From Dipteronia dyeriana (taxonomy: Eukaryota > Streptophyta > Magnoliopsida > Sapindales > Sapindaceae), in the NCBI GenBank assembly GCA_032871835.1, contig CM065295.1, forward strand, positions 20,532,501-20,596,500: a stretch of 64,000 bases of DNA, given 5' to 3'. This document shows, in pieces, positions 11,083-22,679 of this stretch. Position numbers and translations under genes: made by a program. Position 1 is the first letter of the stretch. Each line of letters starts with the position of its first letter. The notes beneath the pieces are model-generated. The model was not told the origin of the DNA and did no database searches. It worked only from the letters and a program-made list of their open reading frames with translations.

Positions 11083-11908
11083 TGTTGGAGATTTTCGGAA
11101 CCGATGATCACGAAATTGCCGTGCCTAATATATGCTCATAACTCATGGCAATTAATAACGTCAATAGCAGAAAATATAGATGAGAGAAAAATAAACCAAT
11201 CACAACATAAGATATACGTGGAAAACCCAAATCGGGTAAAAAACCACGGGTTATCAGGACGACAGAGAAAATTTCACTATATGATAAATTGTTACAACCA
11301 TATATTCTAAGATTCTCTCTCACACCCAAACCCCAAACCACGCTCACAAGATCCTCACAAAAAAACCCCCACAATATCCCCTAGGTCTCCCCTGAATATC
11401 ACCCACAAATCTCTTACTTGATCCACTGATATCCCCTTAGATCCCTCCACAGATATTCCCACGGGACTCTCACCCGGATCTCTCCACTACTCTCTGATGT
11501 TACATGGTGTTCTTTTTCTCCACACAAAATAACCTAGATACAATGTCTATTTATACTAGTTACAGAGAGTTTAACATAAGAGGAAATCATACTCCTAAAC
11601 GTACAAGAATTACTTGTTTCACATAAATACTATTTCCTATTTATGACAAGTCTTCTTGTTAAGGAGAAATCCTTTTCCTTCAAGTATAGGGCTTTCCTAT
11701 TCTTCATGAAAACAAACATTTTCCTTTTCCGATTAGCACAAGAACTTTCAGAAGAAAACACTTTCCTATTCTTTTTCATCTTCAAACCTCCCTTAAACAA
11801 CATCTTTAACTTTCAAACGTTATCCCACGTCTCCAGGAAGTTCCACATCAATTGAGTCTTCTTTGGTTAACATTGGGTTCACTTGAGAATATGAGCCAAA
11901 ACCTAACA
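11083..11908 (-). mobile_element. 5' LTR (826 bp) of the short Copia-like element
   Basis: The LTR is bounded by TGTTGGAGAT on the left and CCTAACA on the right. The right end is repeated at 10117-10311 and the left end abuts a perfect primer site. It carries GATATACGTGGAAAACCCAAA at 11212, a motif also found in element E copy 2 at 33136. Confidence 0.85.
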
Positions 11909-12225
11909 CTTTGTGCTTGATATTATAAGAATACTGCTTGCAAATGAAAACACAAGAGAAAAGATTTTGTACTTACTGTAATTCATCAAACAAACTACTC
12001 TTTGTACACCTGTTAGATACATCTATGATTATCTTCTTCTCATAAGTCGTATTTTTGTTTTTAAAGGAATAAATTCACATATTCACTGTAACATCATATA
12101 ATAAGATTGTCTTTTGATAGAGCAGACGTTTCGATGGGTTCAAAAATTATATAGCAACTAATGAAAAAATAAACAAAATAAACAAAATTATTTTAATCCA
12201 ATAAGTCTCAGAGATTGCAAAGATA

Positions 12226-12343
12226 CCCCAAAATCTCGAAAAATATAAAATAAGCCTCAAGTTCCCCAATAAATCTCGGTCTAAGATTTATTGGGTATTT
12301 CTGAGACTTATTTTGTAGTTTTCGAGACTTTTGGGATATTTTT
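12226..12343. repeat. Imperfect inverted repeat (hairpin), arms ~55 bases
   Basis: The left arm (CCAAAATCTCG…AAAATAAGCCTC…CCCCAATAAATCT) is mirrored by the right arm (AGATTTATTGGG…GAGACTTATTTT…CGAGACTTTTGGG). A weaker repeat of the same motifs follows to about 12510. It looks like a foldback MITE remnant. No target duplication was identified. Confidence 0.65.
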
Positions 12344-12542
12344 CAATATGTCTCGAAAATTACAAAAAAATCTAATAAATATCAAAAATTATAAAAATAT
12401 CCAATAAGGATCGGAAACTAAAAATAAGTCTCAAAAATATCCAACAAATCTCGGACTGAGACTTTATTTGTATGTTTTCTAAACTTTTAGGGTATTTTTA
12501 TAATTTATAAAACTTATTGTACGAAAATGAAAATTTTCAATT

Positions 12543-12662
12543 TCTTTTTTAATCTTCTTCATCGATCTCCATTGGATGTCGCATCTCCATTGAAGGTCGA
12601 GTTCGACTCAATTTTGACCTCCAATGGAGGTCTAACAAAGAGGATGAAGAAGAATAAAAAAG
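12543..12662. repeat. Second inverted repeat, arms ~35-40 bases
   Basis: TTCTTTTTTAATCTTCTTCATC..CTCCATTGGA on the left pairs with TCCAATGGAG…GATGAAGAAGAATAAAAAA on the right. It adjoins the preceding hairpin and may belong to the same element. Confidence 0.6.
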
Positions 12663-13283
12663 TTATTTTTCAAAAATATTGAGACCTTTTTGTCCATTCA
12701 ACATATGTACTATTTAAATTCAAATTTTTAAGTACAATACTCTTGCAAAGCCACTTTAAAAGAGTGATAAAACCCACTATTTACCTACGTTTCGACCTAA
12801 TCTTCTTAAAAATATGGGCTTGAATCCTGTGTTTTTAACTATAATTATTCAAAATTGTTGATTCGATTGTTAAAAAAAAAAAGATCCCAAAATATATTTC
12901 GGAAGATAATATAAGACTATAAACAAAACAATTTTGATTCTAACAGAAGTAATTTCGGAAGAAATTGATCTGTAAACAAAACATTTTTGAGTCTAATATA
13001 AGCTAATTATAGTTTATGAGAATTGTTTAAGAGCAATTAATACTTTGAATTAAGCTCAAAGTGGAGGTTCAGTAATAAATAATACATAAAAGTAGAACCA
13101 CAAATTTCAATTAAGAAATTGAAGCCATGGAATTACTTTAATAGTGTAAATGACTTCCACTTACATGCTCTTTTATAATAAATTAAATCACATATATGTC
13201 TTTGATCTCAGAAACTCACACTAAAGAGATTCTCTTACTCCACTCATGCATGTTATTGTCAACTTCTACTGATTACGTTCAGC
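12663..13283. other. Intergenic DNA and 3' flank of the arabinogalactan gene
   Basis: This is AT-rich with no gene. The part nearest 13283 should contain the 3' untranslated region of the minus-strand arabinogalactan protein gene. No clear poly(A) signal could be singled out. Confidence 0.4.
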
Positions 13284-13706
13284 TTAAAAGAAGAAGAACC
13301 CAGCTATTGCTGCGACACCGGCAGCGGCGGAGACCTTAAGGCTGGCAACACCAGAAGCTTCGTCGGAGACTGGAGCTGCAGCGGGCTCATTGCCACCATC
13401 AGCAACGAGAGTAGGTGATGGAGGTGAGCTGACGTCATCAGATGTAGGTGCAAGATCAGCTGGGGACTCAGCGGGAGAGTCGGATTCAACATCGGGAGCC
13501 TCAGCAGAAGGGGCGGCGGTGGAGGGCTTGGGGGAGGCTGATTTGGGAGCTTGAGCGACGGGTGGTGGTGTGGAGGTTACTGGTGTAGGAGGAGTAGGAG
13601 ATGCCTCGGGGGCGGCTGCCGGAGAAGCCGATGGTGATCGGGCGGCTGAGACAGATCCAACCACAGCTACGAAAATGAGGGCGAGAACAATCACCGGACG
13701 TGCCAT
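13284..13706 (-). CDS. Classical arabinogalactan protein precursor (GPI-anchored type)
   Basis: The intronless frame encodes 140 residues. Residues 1-21 form a hydrophobic signal peptide ending VSA. Residues 22 to about 112 are rich in Pro, Ala, Ser and Thr with repeated AP, SP and TP pairs (for example SPSASPAAAPEASP), the glycomodules on which hydroxyproline is O-glycosylated in classical AGPs. The C-terminus (about 122-140) is a hydrophobic tail ending in four Phe, preceded by small residues (ASGVAS), as needed for GPI-anchor transfer. Size and layout match classical AGPs, which sit at the outer plasma membrane and in the wall; a specific role cannot be assigned. GC content is clearly above its surroundings, and a TATA box lies about 115 bases upstream. 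It stands alone among transposons. A proline-rich chimeric AGP is the main alternative. Confidence 0.92.
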   Translation of the reverse strand: MARPVIVLALIFVAVVGSVSAARSPSASPAAAPEASPTPPTPVTSTPPPVAQAPKSASPKPSTAAPSAEAPDVESDSPAESPADLAPTSDDVSSPPSPTLVADGGNEPAAAPVSDEASGVASLKVSAAAGVAAIAGFFFF

Positions 13707-13820
13707 TTCGGATCTTTATAGTGTTTTTGTTTTGGGTTTCTTGAAGTAGCAGTGATTCTCTATAAGTTACAGAGAAACACTGCGAAACCTAAGAATGGGA
13801 TGATGTGATGGAGGATGTAG

Positions 13821-13834
13821 CTAATAATATATAG
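13821..13834 (-). promoter_or_regulatory. Probable TATA box of the arabinogalactan gene
   Basis: The minus strand reads CTATATATTATTAG about 115 bases upstream of the start codon at 13706. That would give a leader of roughly 80-90 bases. Confidence 0.6.
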
Positions 13835-14511
13835 GGTTTGAAATGGAAGAAAAGTTAGGGCATGAAAGCAAGAAAATAGGAGGTTTTTTAGGATTATATT
13901 GGTGTTGGTTAATAAACACTGGCTTGAACGGGTCCTGTGGTACGTGGTGATGATGCATTTTCATGCAATTCAATGACTGGTTCTACTTTTTTTTTTCCAT
14001 AACCGTTAATTACTATATATATAAAGACGAATTTTAATATATTAACAATTTAATTTATATAGCTGATATAAGATATATACTAGAAAGAAAAAAGAATGGC
14101 AAAACCCATAAATCTAGAAAGGTAATTCTAGGTTGTAAACAACAATTAATCAAACAACTTGAAAATGTCAATGGAATCCCAGACACGAAAGGCAGTGCAA
14201 CAACTTATGAGTCCGTGGAGAAGGAAACATTCCAACAATAGGCAGAGAAACATGAGTGCAATAGAAATTTATGGAGCTATTTAAGCTGATGAAGACATGC
14301 AATTAATCAACTTGGTTTATTGAGTAATTCAAATTAATGGTATTTCTAAAAGGTTAATAAATTCAAATTCCCATTCGTTTAGAGTTATATTAGTGTTTAC
14401 AAATAAATATAAAATGATTAATTACTTTTTTACTTTTTTGTTGGTACATATTAGCCTTCACTATAATTAAGCACTATTCAGTTTTCAGATGAAAAATCAT
14501 ACGCAATCTAA
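13835..14511. other. Upstream intergenic region, no further feature seen
   Basis: This is AT-rich and includes the distal promoter of the minus-strand arabinogalactan gene. No reading frame or repeat worth naming was found before the MITE at 14512. Confidence 0.5.
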
Positions 14512-15179
14512 GGAGTTGTTTGTTTTTTCTAAAAAGTAAATAGTTTTTACTGAATTACAAATCACTAAATTGTATTAAATGCAATCCAAAATCTTTTCTT
14601 CCGACACTATCTCCTACATATAACGTATTTCCAATTTCATCATAATTATATATGATTATATGGTATAGAAACCTTTATTTTAATATATTGCTTATTTAAA
14701 CAGCTTTAGAAATAAAGAAGAATCATAATCACTTCTTATATTGGTGTTTAATATCAATACTTTATTATAATATTGTGATGATGTATTTATATATTATTTT
14801 TTTAGAGTATTTTGTATGAGTTTTCCTGTTGTCCCTTTAATTTTTTTGATAAAAAAACGTTTCATTTCTTAGTAAAAATGAAGTTTGTTTATAATCGAAA
14901 AATAAGATCATGATCATATGTGTTCATATATAATTATTATTATTAGTCATTTGGATTGTTTTTATTCCATATTATATTTATATTTTTTTAACATAGGTAT
15001 AAATATAAAATTACTTATTTTCAGACAATTTTACTTTTAAAAAATAAACGTATTGAAAATATATTCAGATGTGAGGAAAAAAAAACAAACATGTCATTCA
15101 AGTTCAGATTTCAGTCCTTATTCAGTTTTTAGAAAAATTTAGAACTTTTCGGTCTTTAGATGAAAAAACAAATGGTCCC
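14512..15179. mobile_element. PIF/Harbinger-like MITE, copy 1
   Basis: The ends are GGAGTTGTTTGTTTTTTC and GAAAAAACAAATGGTCCC, imperfect terminal inverted repeats flanked on both sides by TAA (14509-14511, 15180-15182), the 3-base TWA target of PIF/Harbinger elements. The interior (AAATCACTAAATTGTATTAAATGCAATCC, CAGATGTGAGGAAAAAAA, TTCAGATTTCAGTCC) matches three other copies in the window. It is non-coding. Confidence 0.85.
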
Positions 15180-15582
15180 TAAGATTTTAACCACTTAATT
15201 GGAGTTTTTTTTCGGTATATACGTATATAAATAGGAGAATACTAAGGTTGCGTTTGATTTTTCGTCTGAAGACTGAATAGTGGTGAATTATACTGAAGAC
15301 TGAATAGTGACTGAAAACTGAAAACCGAATAACATGTTTGATTGTTTCCACTGAAAACTAAATATAAGTAATAAGTTGTTTGTTTTTTTAAGTTACAAAT
15401 ATTTGAAATAAATATTTTTACACTTATACCCTTTTAACTATTATTTATTATATATTTATATTTTAATGTGTTCCATGTTTATATGTGGAATTATAATAAT
15501 ATAATTATACATTTATAATGAAAACTATATTCTCTATCAATGTAAACATACTATATAAATATATCACAAACAGACATAATTC

Positions 15583-15697
<115 letters not shown>

Positions 15698-16245
15698 AAC
15701 AAAATTAGTATCGAATTTGGGAGTATCTCATCAAGGTATATAGAGATGATATCGTGGTGCTTGCGAAACATATAAAGTGCATGAAGTTTATGGTTAAGTT
15801 GGTTTAATTTTGTTCGCAAAATCGATTAATTTTTTTTAAGTGCTAATTTTCTCCATTCACATTATATAAAACTAATCAAATTATGAGAAAAAAAAATCTT
15901 TATCGAAATATAAATAGAAGTCAAAATATGTTTGAATACAATTAAAAAAATGTTAGATTCAAATGGAGATTTTAGAGTTTTGAAAAAACTAGATTTTATG
16001 GTTGCTAAAATTATTTAAATAGTGAAAAGAAAAAAATATGGTTAAGGATGTGAGAGAAGATAAAATAGGAAAATAGATAAGATTTGTGAGGATAAATTTG
16101 GAAGTTATAAATTAATATATATTCAGTTGATTTATTGTTGAGTGAAAAGTGAAATTTTTCACTTTTCATAATCAGTGGTTTTAAGAGCTCATTCAGTGAT
16201 TTTATTACTTACCAAATCAAACAAAACAACTTAATGACACATTAA

Positions 16246-16613
16246 AGGGTCGTTTATTTTTTTGTCTGAATACTGAACAGTCCTGAATCTTTCTAATGAT
16301 TGAATAGGGACTGAAATCTGAACCTGAATGACATGTTTTTTTTTTCTCACATCTGAATGTATTATCAACATGTTTATTTTTTAAAAGTAAAATTATCTGA
16401 ATATAAGTAATTTTATATGTATACATATGTTAAACAATTATACATATAATATGGAATAAAAACAATCCAAAATTAATAATTATATATGAACACATATGAT
16501 CATGATCTTCTTTTTTTATTACATACAAACTTCATTTTTCTACGAAAAGAAAATGTTTTTGTTTTCAAAAAATAAAAAATAAAAAATAAATCAGAAAAAC
16601 TCGTACAAAACAC

Positions 16614-16658
<45 letters not shown>

Positions 16659-17004
16659 ATCGATATTAAATACCAATATGAACAGTGATTAGGGATCTTT
16701 TTTATTTTTAAAGCTATTTAAAATAAGCAATATATTAAAATAAAGATTTCTATACAATATGTAATTTTGATGAAATTGGAAATATGTTATATATGGAGGG
16801 ATAGCATCGTAAGAAAAGATTTTAGATTGCATTCAATACAATCCAGTGATTTGCAATTAAGTTAAAAGTCAGGATTTCTTACTTTTTATTTTAAGTTGTT
16901 TTTTAAGATTTTTAAGTTGTTTGACCAATTAAAAAATAAACAAAACAACTTAATAATTATGATTTAGACTTATTAAGTTTTAAATGAAAAAAATAAACGA
17001 CTCC
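16246..17004. mobile_element. PIF/Harbinger-like MITE, copy 3, nested in copy 2
   Basis: The ends AGGGTCGTTTATTTTTTTGT and AAAAATAAACGACTCC are inverted repeats, flanked by TAA (16243-16245, 17005-17007). The surrounding text on both sides, ..GACACATTAA and TAAGTGTCATTAA.., belongs to copy 2. It contains a (TA)n tract at 16618-16653. It is non-coding and about 759 bases long. Confidence 0.85.
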
Positions 17005-17048
17005 TAAGTGTCATTAAGTGTTAAGTGGAAAAATCAAACAGACCCTAA

Positions 17049-17822
17049 GGGGTCGTTTGTTTTTCCACTTAAAACTTAATGGGGTCGTTTGTTTTTCCAC
17101 TTAAAACTTAATGGGTCTAAATTATAATTATTAAGTTGTTTTGTTTGTTTTTTTAAATGGTCAAACAACTTAAAAATCCTAAAAAACAACTTAAAATAAA
17201 AAGTAAAAAATCCTGACTTTTAACTTAATTGCAAATCACTGAATTCCATCAAATGCAATATAAAATATTTTCTTCCGATACTATCTCCCCATATATAACA
17301 TATTTCTAATTTCATCAAAATTACATATGGTATAGAAATCTTTATTTTAATATATTGCTTATTTTAAATATCTTTAAAAATAAAAAAGAACCCTAATCAC
17401 TGTTCATATTGGTGTTTAATATCGATACTTTATTATGATAGTATGGTGATATATATATATATATATATTATAGTGTTTTGTACGAGTTTTCCTGATATTC
17501 TTTTTTTTTTTTTGAAAAAAAAAATTCTTTTCTTAAAAAAATGAAGTTTGTTTGTAATCAAAGATGAAGATCATGATCATATGTGTTCATATATAATTAT
17601 TATTTTTGGATTGATTTTATTCCATATTATATGTATAATTGTTTAACATAGGTATAAATGTAAAATTACTTATATTCAGACAATTTTACTTTAAAAAAAC
17701 AAACGTGTTGACAATACATTCAGATGTGAGAAAAAAAACAAACATGTCATTCAGGTTCAGATTTCATTCATTAGAAAAATTCAGAATTGTTCAGTTTTCA
17801 GACAAAAAAGGCAAACGGCCCC
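17049..17822. mobile_element. PIF/Harbinger-like MITE, copy 4, opposite orientation
   Basis: It begins GGGGTCGTTTGTTTTTCCAC and ends AAAAAAGGCAAACGGCCCCC. It is the reverse orientation of copy 3 and directly abuts copy 2, sharing the TAA at 17046-17048; the right flank reads CAA, one base from TAA. The first ~34 bases are present twice in tandem (17049 and 17083), a duplicated terminal repeat. Confidence 0.8.
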
Positions 17823-18117
17823 CAAGTGTAAACTATTTTATGTGCAAATTAAACCATCCACCTCACGATAAAATTTAAGGAATTTTGATAATATTTTTTG
17901 CATGAATAATATGAAAAACGAAATATACTTATAAAAAAAAAATTAAAGTTTGGAAACTAGTTTTTTTTTTTTTAAGTTAAAACATTTAAAATTTTGAAAA
18001 ACAGGGGAAGGAGTACTCTACGGTTATTAATTTCAACATTGTAAACTAATTAATGTTGTGAGATTACTAATATTCTACGGTACAACATTCTTCAAATACC
18101 TTATAATCTTATATGCA
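17823..18117. other. Short AT-rich spacer, nothing recognised
   Basis: No gene or repeat copy was seen between the MITE array and the duplication that follows. Confidence 0.4.
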
Positions 18118-18322
18118 TAATGCATGCATTCATGAATATAATGACTATTTTCTCTCTAGATTAGTGTAATTTTACTAAAAAGGAATAATCATAACTATAT
18201 TATATTAATTTTTTCATTTTTTAACAAGTTAAATATGAAATGACTAATCAACTAATTAATAATTTAGTAAATTAAAAATCGAAAGACACTATTTAATAAA
18301 TCTTGGTTATTAATTAGTTTTT

Positions 18323-18373
<51 letters not shown>

Positions 18374-18590
18374 CTGATTAATTAATGCATGCATTCATGA
18401 ATATAATGACTATTTTCTCTCTAGATCAGTGCAATATTATTAAATAATCATAACTATATTGTATCGATTATTTCATTTTCCAACAAGTTAAATATTAAAT
18501 GACTAATCAACTAATCAATAATTTAGTTAATTAGTAATAAAAAGACACTATATTAATAAATCTTGGTCATTAACTAGTTTTTTAAAAAAT
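18118..18590. repeat. Local direct duplication (two ~210-base copies) separated by (TA)n
   Basis: Copies at about 18118-18326 and 18383-18590 share TAATGCATGCATTCATGAAT, ATAATGACTATTTTCTCTCT, AAGACACTAT.TTAATAAATC and TTGGT.ATTAACTAGTTTTTTAAA. A (TA)n run at about 18326-18372 separates them. Divergence is modest, so the duplication is not very recent. Confidence 0.85.
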
Positions 18591-19053
18591 GTATATTTAA
18601 CTAATTAATTATTAATTTTGATGAATTCAAATGAGACAACATTAATAGTTAAAAAATATACTAATATTAATTTATTAATTAAAATAATTAATTGATTAAT
18701 AATTTGATAAATTCAAAATCAAATTTCTATATATATTAAGATCACCAAAATCTGAATATGTTTTATAATTAATTGAAAATCAAAAGATAATCCCATAAAT
18801 CATAAATCAAAAGGCAATCCATAATTAATAGGATAATAATTAAATTCCCTTAACTAATCCCATAAAAAAAACCTTTAAACCTTTCTTATTCAGCTGTTAT
18901 CTCATATTTTCATTTTAATTTTCTTTTATATGATTTTTGATGTATTTGAAAAACTCCTAATCTATAACCAGTGCACCATCATCTATAACCCATAAAAAGG
19001 TAATAATCTCTCTCTCTCTCTTTCTATATATGTATATATATATATATATATAT
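18591..19053. other. AT-rich spacer with no gene
   Basis: Only low-complexity tracts are visible, including a CT run near 19010 and a (TA)n run up to 19053 into which the next element inserted. Confidence 0.4.
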
Positions 19054-19942
19054 GAGGGATCGGGAGACACAAGTTTTGATACAAGATTTGATATAATTTT
19101 TCAACCATTGGATTTATTAGATTTGGATGGCTTAGATTTAATAAATTGATTTTTTTTTATTCCCTTCTCATTTATCTATCATTAATTTATTTTCTTTTAT
19201 CTCTCCTCTATTGTATATTCACTTTTCTAATTAAAATCTAATTACTATTTTATCTTCTTCTCACTTGCTTTTTTTGTTCCTCTTCCTCGTTACTTTTCTC
19301 CTCTCTAAGAAATCAGGATATATAACTTGCAAGTTGCATATGCAAAGAAGTTAAAGCATGAGAAAAAAAAAATCACCACCGGGTTAAGTTTAAGATAGTG
19401 ATTTTGTCCTGATAGCCTTTAAATTTTGCTTACAATGCAATGCTAATGGTTTTCGACCGGGAGATGATTAAATATTCTTATTCTCTAGTAATAGTCTATG
19501 ATTAATAATTTATTAAAATGGTGAATTAATACTACTTGCAGTTAGAGTTCACAAAAATACTTTGTGTTAGATGAAATACATAATTGAATGAAAATACCCA
19601 TAAAAGTCACAAAAATAAGTCACAAAAATACCCATTGCTCTGTTTAAAGAAATAGTTTAATGGAAAATAAAAGGCTTTTTTTATAAAACTATATATGAAC
19701 AGTTGAGAGGAAAAAAATGCAGGAGGAACTGAGAGAAGAAGATGAAATATTAATTAGATTTTTATTAGGAAAGTGAATGTGTGAGAGAGGAGAGATAAAA
19801 GAAAATAAATTAATGATAGAAAATGAGAAGGAAATAAAAAAAATCAATTTATTAAATCTAAACCATCCAAATCTCTTAGATCAAATGGTTGAAAAATTGT
19901 GTGAAAACTTGTGTCAAAACTTGTGTCTTTCGATTCCTCCCC
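19054..19942. mobile_element. Mutator-like or foldback MITE with long (~200 bp) inverted repeats
   Basis: The left arm (from 19054: GAGGGATCGGGAGACACAAG, later CAACCATTGGATTTATTAGA, GATTTGGATGGCTTAGATTT) is mirrored by the right arm ending at 19942 (reverse complement GGGGAGGAATCGAAAGACAC, CAACCATTTGATCTAAGAGA, GATTTGGATGGTTTAGATTT). Arms of about 200 bases and a G-rich terminus fit MULE MITEs. Both flanks are (AT)n, so the expected ~9-base duplication cannot be proved. No transposase is present. Confidence 0.75.
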
Positions 19943-20118
19943 ATATATATATATATATATAACTCTTCACTATTTCTCTATATAAAAAAAAAAGAATATC
20001 GTTTGTAAGATAAAAAAAAAACAACTTGTTCATTGAGAACATCATAACATTCTTTTCTTTCTTTCTCTATACAAACAAAATTCTCAATTCTCTCAAAACC
20101 TCTCTTCGATATATCAAT

Positions 20119-21086
20119 TGTTGGAAATTTTGTAACTAACGCTCAATTTGAGAGTAAAAATTGAGTATGATAAATTTCATAAAATTGGAATATTAAAGTG
20201 GATTCGAATTCTCCTCCGTGAGAACTTCGAAATGGTATACTCAAATTCACAAAATGGTTAATGGGTGAATGAGAAAATGAGTCTCAAAGTGAACCAATTG
20301 TGTAGGGATTAAAATTAATCTCACATTGCTTAAGGAAATCATTTATATGTAGTTTATAAATGAATGTGTGATATGAACTATCAACATGTGTGGCATAGAA
20401 GCTCTCTCTCGCGCGCGCAGGGGAGAGGGGGTGCAAACCATGGACCCCGAACCTTCGAATGCATGACTCGTGTGTGGGCGCGAATGCCGTTCCGATTGAA
20501 CCGTGAGAGTCCAGTTGACATTTTGCCACTTCCCTAAGTCAACATTTTTTTATTGTGATGAATAAGGAAAGTTTTAATTGTTTGGATTCTAATTTCTTAC
20601 TTGATCATTAAGAATACAGAATCGGTTTTAATTAGAAGTAAATCTCATTGGAGAATATTATCAAATTAAATTATTTTCTTATTAAATCAAAAACGTATTT
20701 ACCAAAATAATCCCAAATTAAACCCAAAACCCTAGTGTTTCGGTTTGGCTATAAAAGCTTTAGTATTCCGTTCATAAATTCGATCTACTTAAAATACACT
20801 TTTTTTTAGCAGCCAAATTCCTATTCTTCTTCTTTGTTTTCTTGGTAAGTTTAAACTCGGTTTGAGTTCGCTGGTAGTGGTTTGTGCTTACGCCTACCAC
20901 TGTTGTACCACTGTTGAACTGTTGTATCTTGGGAGACAATCGCCTAATACACATACGGTGTTGCCAGACGAAATTGTCTTAAGGACACCGTGTGAATCAC
21001 GGGCCTCGGTTCATACACTGTTTTCTTGTGTTGTTGCTTTCTGTTTCCAGATACTGGCCATGTTTGTTTTGGAATTAGTATTAACA
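20119..21086 (+). mobile_element. 5' LTR of Copia element CopB
   Basis: It starts TGTTGGAAATTTTGTAACTA and ends AGTATTAACA. It matches the 3' LTR at 29719-30712 throughout. The 5 bases before it (TCAAT, 20114-20118) equal the 5 bases after the 3' LTR (30713-30717), so the whole 10.6 kb unit is one insertion. The LTR includes a likely promoter area (GGTTTGGCTATAAAAGC at about 20744). Confidence 0.9.
20744..20760 (+). promoter_or_regulatory. TATA box in the CopB 5' LTR
   Basis: GGCTATAAAAGC near 20747 is a good TATA element in the expected place within the LTR, before the R region. The 3' LTR keeps the same motif near 30357. Confidence 0.6.
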
Positions 21087-21151
21087 ATCTTAATACAACT
21101 TCCTGTTAAATTTTTATAGATAAAAAAAAAAAAATTCCTTTTCAAACTTTC

Positions 21152-21164
21152 TGGTATCAGAGTT
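21152..21164 (+). promoter_or_regulatory. Primer binding site of CopB
   Basis: TGGTATCAGAGTT matches the initiator tRNA-Met primer site for 11 bases. It lies 65 bases after the LTR end instead of the usual few, with an A-rich run between, which suggests a small insertion or an unusual leader. Confidence 0.75.
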
Positions 21165-21537
21165 CTGGTTCAAATCGTCACAAACAATTTTCAACCGTGG
21201 TAATCGGGTTCTTTTGGAACACTGATTACAATTTAGTATATGTGGAAATCGGGTTCTTTAAAACACTGATTTCAATTTTTGTACATACGTAATATGCGAA
21301 AATCATGTTTCTCTCGAAACACTGTATTTCAATTGATTATCTGATTTATAACTCTAGAAAATTGGGTCTATTATTAGACATTGATTTCGAAATCAATTGT
21401 GATTTTAACTGGGTAATCGGGTCTGTAAAATCAGACACTGATTGTGATTTCCATCGTGAAATCTGATTTGATATCAACTGATATCTGTGCTATTATTTAT
21501 GTGATACTAAAACAATTTTATTTTTGTTTCAGATATT

Positions 21538-22658
21538 ATGGAAAACAAATTTAATGTAAACTCCAAAGTTTCACTTGAGACTCCAGAAGTTAATCCAAGT
21601 ATGGGATTAGATACTTCGGCTGTAAACTCTTTGCTTGTGGGCCAGGTACCAGTAGTATTACCTACTGTGGCCATAACTACTCCGGCCATCAACTCCTTCG
21701 TGAGAAACATGTCTGATCGTGATGAGCCAATATATGAGTCAAGGGAATGTTCCCAGGGCAAATCGTTACATGAATTCGGTATCTTTACCGATGAATCATA
21801 TGGAAAAGCCTGATAAGTTCAGTGGACCAAATTTTAAATGATGGCAGCAAAAGATGTTGTTTATCTGACCACACTGAACCTTGGCAGGTTCTTGACTGAT
21901 GATGCTCTTAAACCTAATAGTGGTAAAGAGCGAGATGTTCAGGTATGGAATGCTATTGATGCATGGAATCACTCGGATTTCCTATGCCGCAATTATATAC
22001 TGAACGGACTGTCAGATTCGCTATATAGCATCTATTCTTTAAAGAAAACAGCCAAAGAACCATGGAAATCATTAGACCGTAAATGCAAAACTGAAGACGT
22101 TAGTTCCAAGAAGTTTATTATGGGCCGGTTTCTTGATTACAAGATGGGGGATTCCAAGACAGTTATGAGTCAAGTCCAAGGCTTCAGGTAATTCTACATG
22201 AGATACATGCCGAAGGGATGACCCTTAGTGTAACCTTCCAGGTGGCTGTTATCATTGAGAAGCTTTCTTCTTCATGGAAAGAGTTCAAGAACTATCTCAA
22301 ACACAAGCGAAAGGAGATGAAGATCGAGGATCTAATTCTCAAGCTTCGTATTCAAGAAGATCACATGAAGTATGACAAGAAAGATGTCAATGCGCCTGAA
22401 GTGAAGATCAATGTGGTTGAGCATGGGCAAAGTTCTAAACCAAAGGAGAACAAGCCTAGGAAAGGATCCAAATTGGGTCCTAAAGGAGGAGTCTCTAAGA
22501 AGCCAAAATTCCAAGGGAAATGCTTCAACTGTGACAAGCTGGGTCACAAATCTTCTGAGTGCAGGTTGCCAAAGAAGAAGAAGAACCACGAGGCAAACGT
22601 GGTTGCTGGGATCTCAAAAGATGTATCCAAGATCAATCTCTCTACAGTTGTGACATAA
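21538..22658 (+). pseudogene. CopB gag (capsid/nucleocapsid), frameshifted
   Basis: Fragments in more than one frame encode a Copia gag. A typical start (EKPDKFSGPNFK at about 21800) is followed by a stop where K.WQQK is expected. The core then runs through 21838-22191 (ending [19 protein letters not shown]) and continues in another piece from 22218 ([20 protein letters not shown]). The nucleocapsid zinc knuckle [14 protein letters not shown] (22521-22562) is intact in spacing (C-x2-C-x4-H-x4-C) and is followed by a Lys-rich tail. In life, gag would package the element's RNA in virus-like particles. Stops and frameshifts mean no full product is made. Confidence 0.85.
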
Positions 22659-22679
22659 GCAAATCTGGTTGGGTCAAAC

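Noticed and set aside
13304..13492. Second minus-strand frame overlapping the arabinogalactan gene
   Set aside because: It is an alternate-frame shadow of a GC-rich repetitive coding sequence.
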